NCBI GenBank assembly: GCA_964484125.1
Contig: CAZAEK010000019.1
Location: 1-36,420, forward strand
Origin: DSSM01 sp964484125
GTDB taxonomy: Bacteria > Bacteroidota > Ignavibacteria > Tepidaquicellales > Tepidaquicellaceae
Length of the DNA: 36,420 nucleotides
Direction of reading: 5' to 3'
Below the pieces are notes generated by a model that was given only the letters and a program-made list of their open reading frames with translations, was not told the origin of the DNA and ran no database searches. Below are positions 35,199 through 36,420 of this stretch, in pieces. A program made the position numbers and the translations under genes. The number at the start of each line of letters is the position of its first letter. The first letter of the stretch is position 1.

Positions 35199-36420
35199 AT
35201 GAAAAAATTTCATTTGATTCTTTCACTTCTACTGTTTTCTGTTTTATTCTCTCTCGGGTTTACAGTGAATCAGGACCCTATCAATAAAGATAAGCCGTTT
35301 CAAAACCTGAATTAATTTTAAAGTTTTATAAGGATTTACATTATCCTTATGATGCAGTTTTACCACAGGATGTCAATGAACGTATTTTAAATGATTTAAA
35401 AAACTTCCCTGCTGAAAATGACAGGGCTGTTAACTCCTGGTATGTTAAAGGGCCTCTTGGTATGAAAATCTACAATACTACGAATTCTTATTATTCGGGC
35501 AGAGTACTCGAAATTGAAGTTGATAACGGAGTAAGCACAAGATTAGCTGCTGCTTCCGGTGGTCTATGGGGATTTGTTCTTATTTTCCCCGTTGCTCTCT
35601 CTGATAACCTGAATACACTTGTTGTTTCAGCTTTTGACACTAAACCGGGAGATGGGAACACAATCTTCGTCGGAACCGGTGAATATGGCATCAGAATAGG
35701 TACAGGTTTATGGAGAACAACAAATGGAGGTACAAACTGGACTAACGTACCTTTATCACCTACTCCATATTTCTTCTTCAAAGTCAAATATGACCCGGTA
35801 AACTCAAACATTATTCACCTTGCAACAAGTGCGGGTTATTACAAATCAACAAATGGAGGCACTTCATTTACAAGATATCTTAGCGGTTTTACTACAGATA
35901 TTGCAGTAAATCCATCAGATAATCAGATTATGTACACAAGTGTCTGGACAGATGCATTTTATAAATCAACAAACGGTGGGGTAAACTGGTCAAAACTAAC
36001 AGCAGGTCCTACTTCAAATGTCGGTAGAGTTTCAATTTCAATCGCTGCTTCATCTCCAAGCACTGTATATTTCAATGCGGCAAGAAATGATAGCAACTTT
36101 ACTTTAGGCATTTATAAAACAACAAATGCCGGAACAAGTTTTACAAATGTAAAAAGCACTGACTTTATGTGGGGACAGGGATGGTATAATAATACAATAG
36201 GTGTTTGCCCGACAAATTCTAACATTGTAATAGCTGGAGGCGGTACATTGCTCCGCACATCTAACGGAGGGACCACATGGAATGACTATTTAAATAATAC
36301 TGACCCACTTTACGACCCTTATAATATTCACGCTGACCAACATTCTGTTACATGGAACGCAGCTGGTACTTCAGTATGGGTTGGAAACGACGGAGGAATG
36401 AGCTACTCAAATAATGCAGG
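35199..36420 (+). CDS. Secreted BNR-repeat beta-propeller protein, frameshifted near the N-terminus and cut by the window edge
   Basis: ATG 35199, preceded by a good Shine-Dalgarno, opens a clear signal peptide (MKKFHLILSLLLFSVLFSLG) but the frame stops at TAA 35313-35315. The body lies in the -1 frame, open from 35294 to the right edge. The two frames overlap only at 35294-35312, so a one-base loss there is implied; an extra A in the A-run at 35302-35305 would restore PFQKPELILKFYK. The body has five BNR/Asp-box-like repeats: WRTTNGGTNW, YKSTNGGTSF, YKSTNGGVNW, YKTTNAGTSF and RTSNGGTTW (about 35708-36281). Such propellers occur in sialidase-like and VPS10/YCF48-like secreted proteins, often with a T9SS domain at the far end, which is beyond this window. 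Enzyme activity is not shown. Confidence 0.8.

Noticed and set aside
35491..35811. 106-residue minus-strand ORF
   Set aside because: It lies antisense to the BNR-repeat body, which has clear repeat motifs, and it shows no protein signature.

Overview
The window is AT-rich chromosomal DNA from a free-living Gram-negative bacterium of the Bacteroidota/Chlorobiota side of the tree, most likely an Ignavibacteria-type lineage. Four things point there. A secreted subtilase ends in a type IX secretion (T9SS) sorting domain with the NYPNPFNP motif. Several lipoproteins and a beta-barrel protein indicate an outer membrane. Two promoters match the Bacteroidetes-type sigma consensus TTTG-N20-TAnnTTTG exactly. 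Most genes lack a Shine-Dalgarno sequence. I see no rRNA, tRNA, CRISPR array, IS transposase or replication origin. The species assignment is inference.

Layout. 25-3046 (minus): a beta-barrel-like protein and a secreted S8 protease. 3047-3485: a non-coding stretch with an inverted-repeat element, a short tandem repeat and a strong promoter. 3486-4557 (plus): a two-gene phage-like islet, a KPGAEKL-type protein that may be a single-strand annealing protein and an HNH endonuclease. 4560-9679 (minus): a transketolase C-terminal subunit, an HtrA protease and a membrane PDZ/GAF/PP2C phosphatase. An 18-bp inverted repeat lies before the phosphatase gene.

9810-18874 (plus) is the most distinctive block. 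Three sensory proteins are tightly packed with selD and mnmH: REC-kinase, PAS kinase, and PAS kinase-REC. selD and mnmH are the two genes for selenium activation and tRNA 2-selenouridine synthesis. The first kinase has Arg in place of the phospho-accepting His. selD and mnmH lie in the same frame, separated by one TGA. No separate DNA-binding response regulator is present, so the output of this sensory set is unknown.

18843-26494 (minus): an OdhA/Kgd-type fused 2-oxoglutarate dehydrogenase, a prolyl oligopeptidase and a TPR histidine kinase, closely spaced. 26620-28139 (plus): an uncharacterised P-loop protein and a DUF3108-like lipoprotein. 28140-28449: a cluster of REP-like palindromes next to a second copy of the dispersed repeat seen at 3156-3269. 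28450-29394 (plus): an exported MsrB-MsrA fusion. 29398-30735 (minus): a group II PLP decarboxylase. 30871-35134 (plus): a small lipoprotein, a GH92 alpha-mannosidase and a DMT-family transporter. From 35199 to the right edge (plus) lies a secreted BNR-repeat propeller protein whose signal peptide and body are in different frames.

Overall this is mostly housekeeping, envelope and signalling DNA with small mobile or repeat intrusions. I did not find a clear new defence or mobile system. The best candidates for something undescribed are the sensory-selenium operon with its pseudokinase, the REP-like cluster, and the phage-like gene pair.
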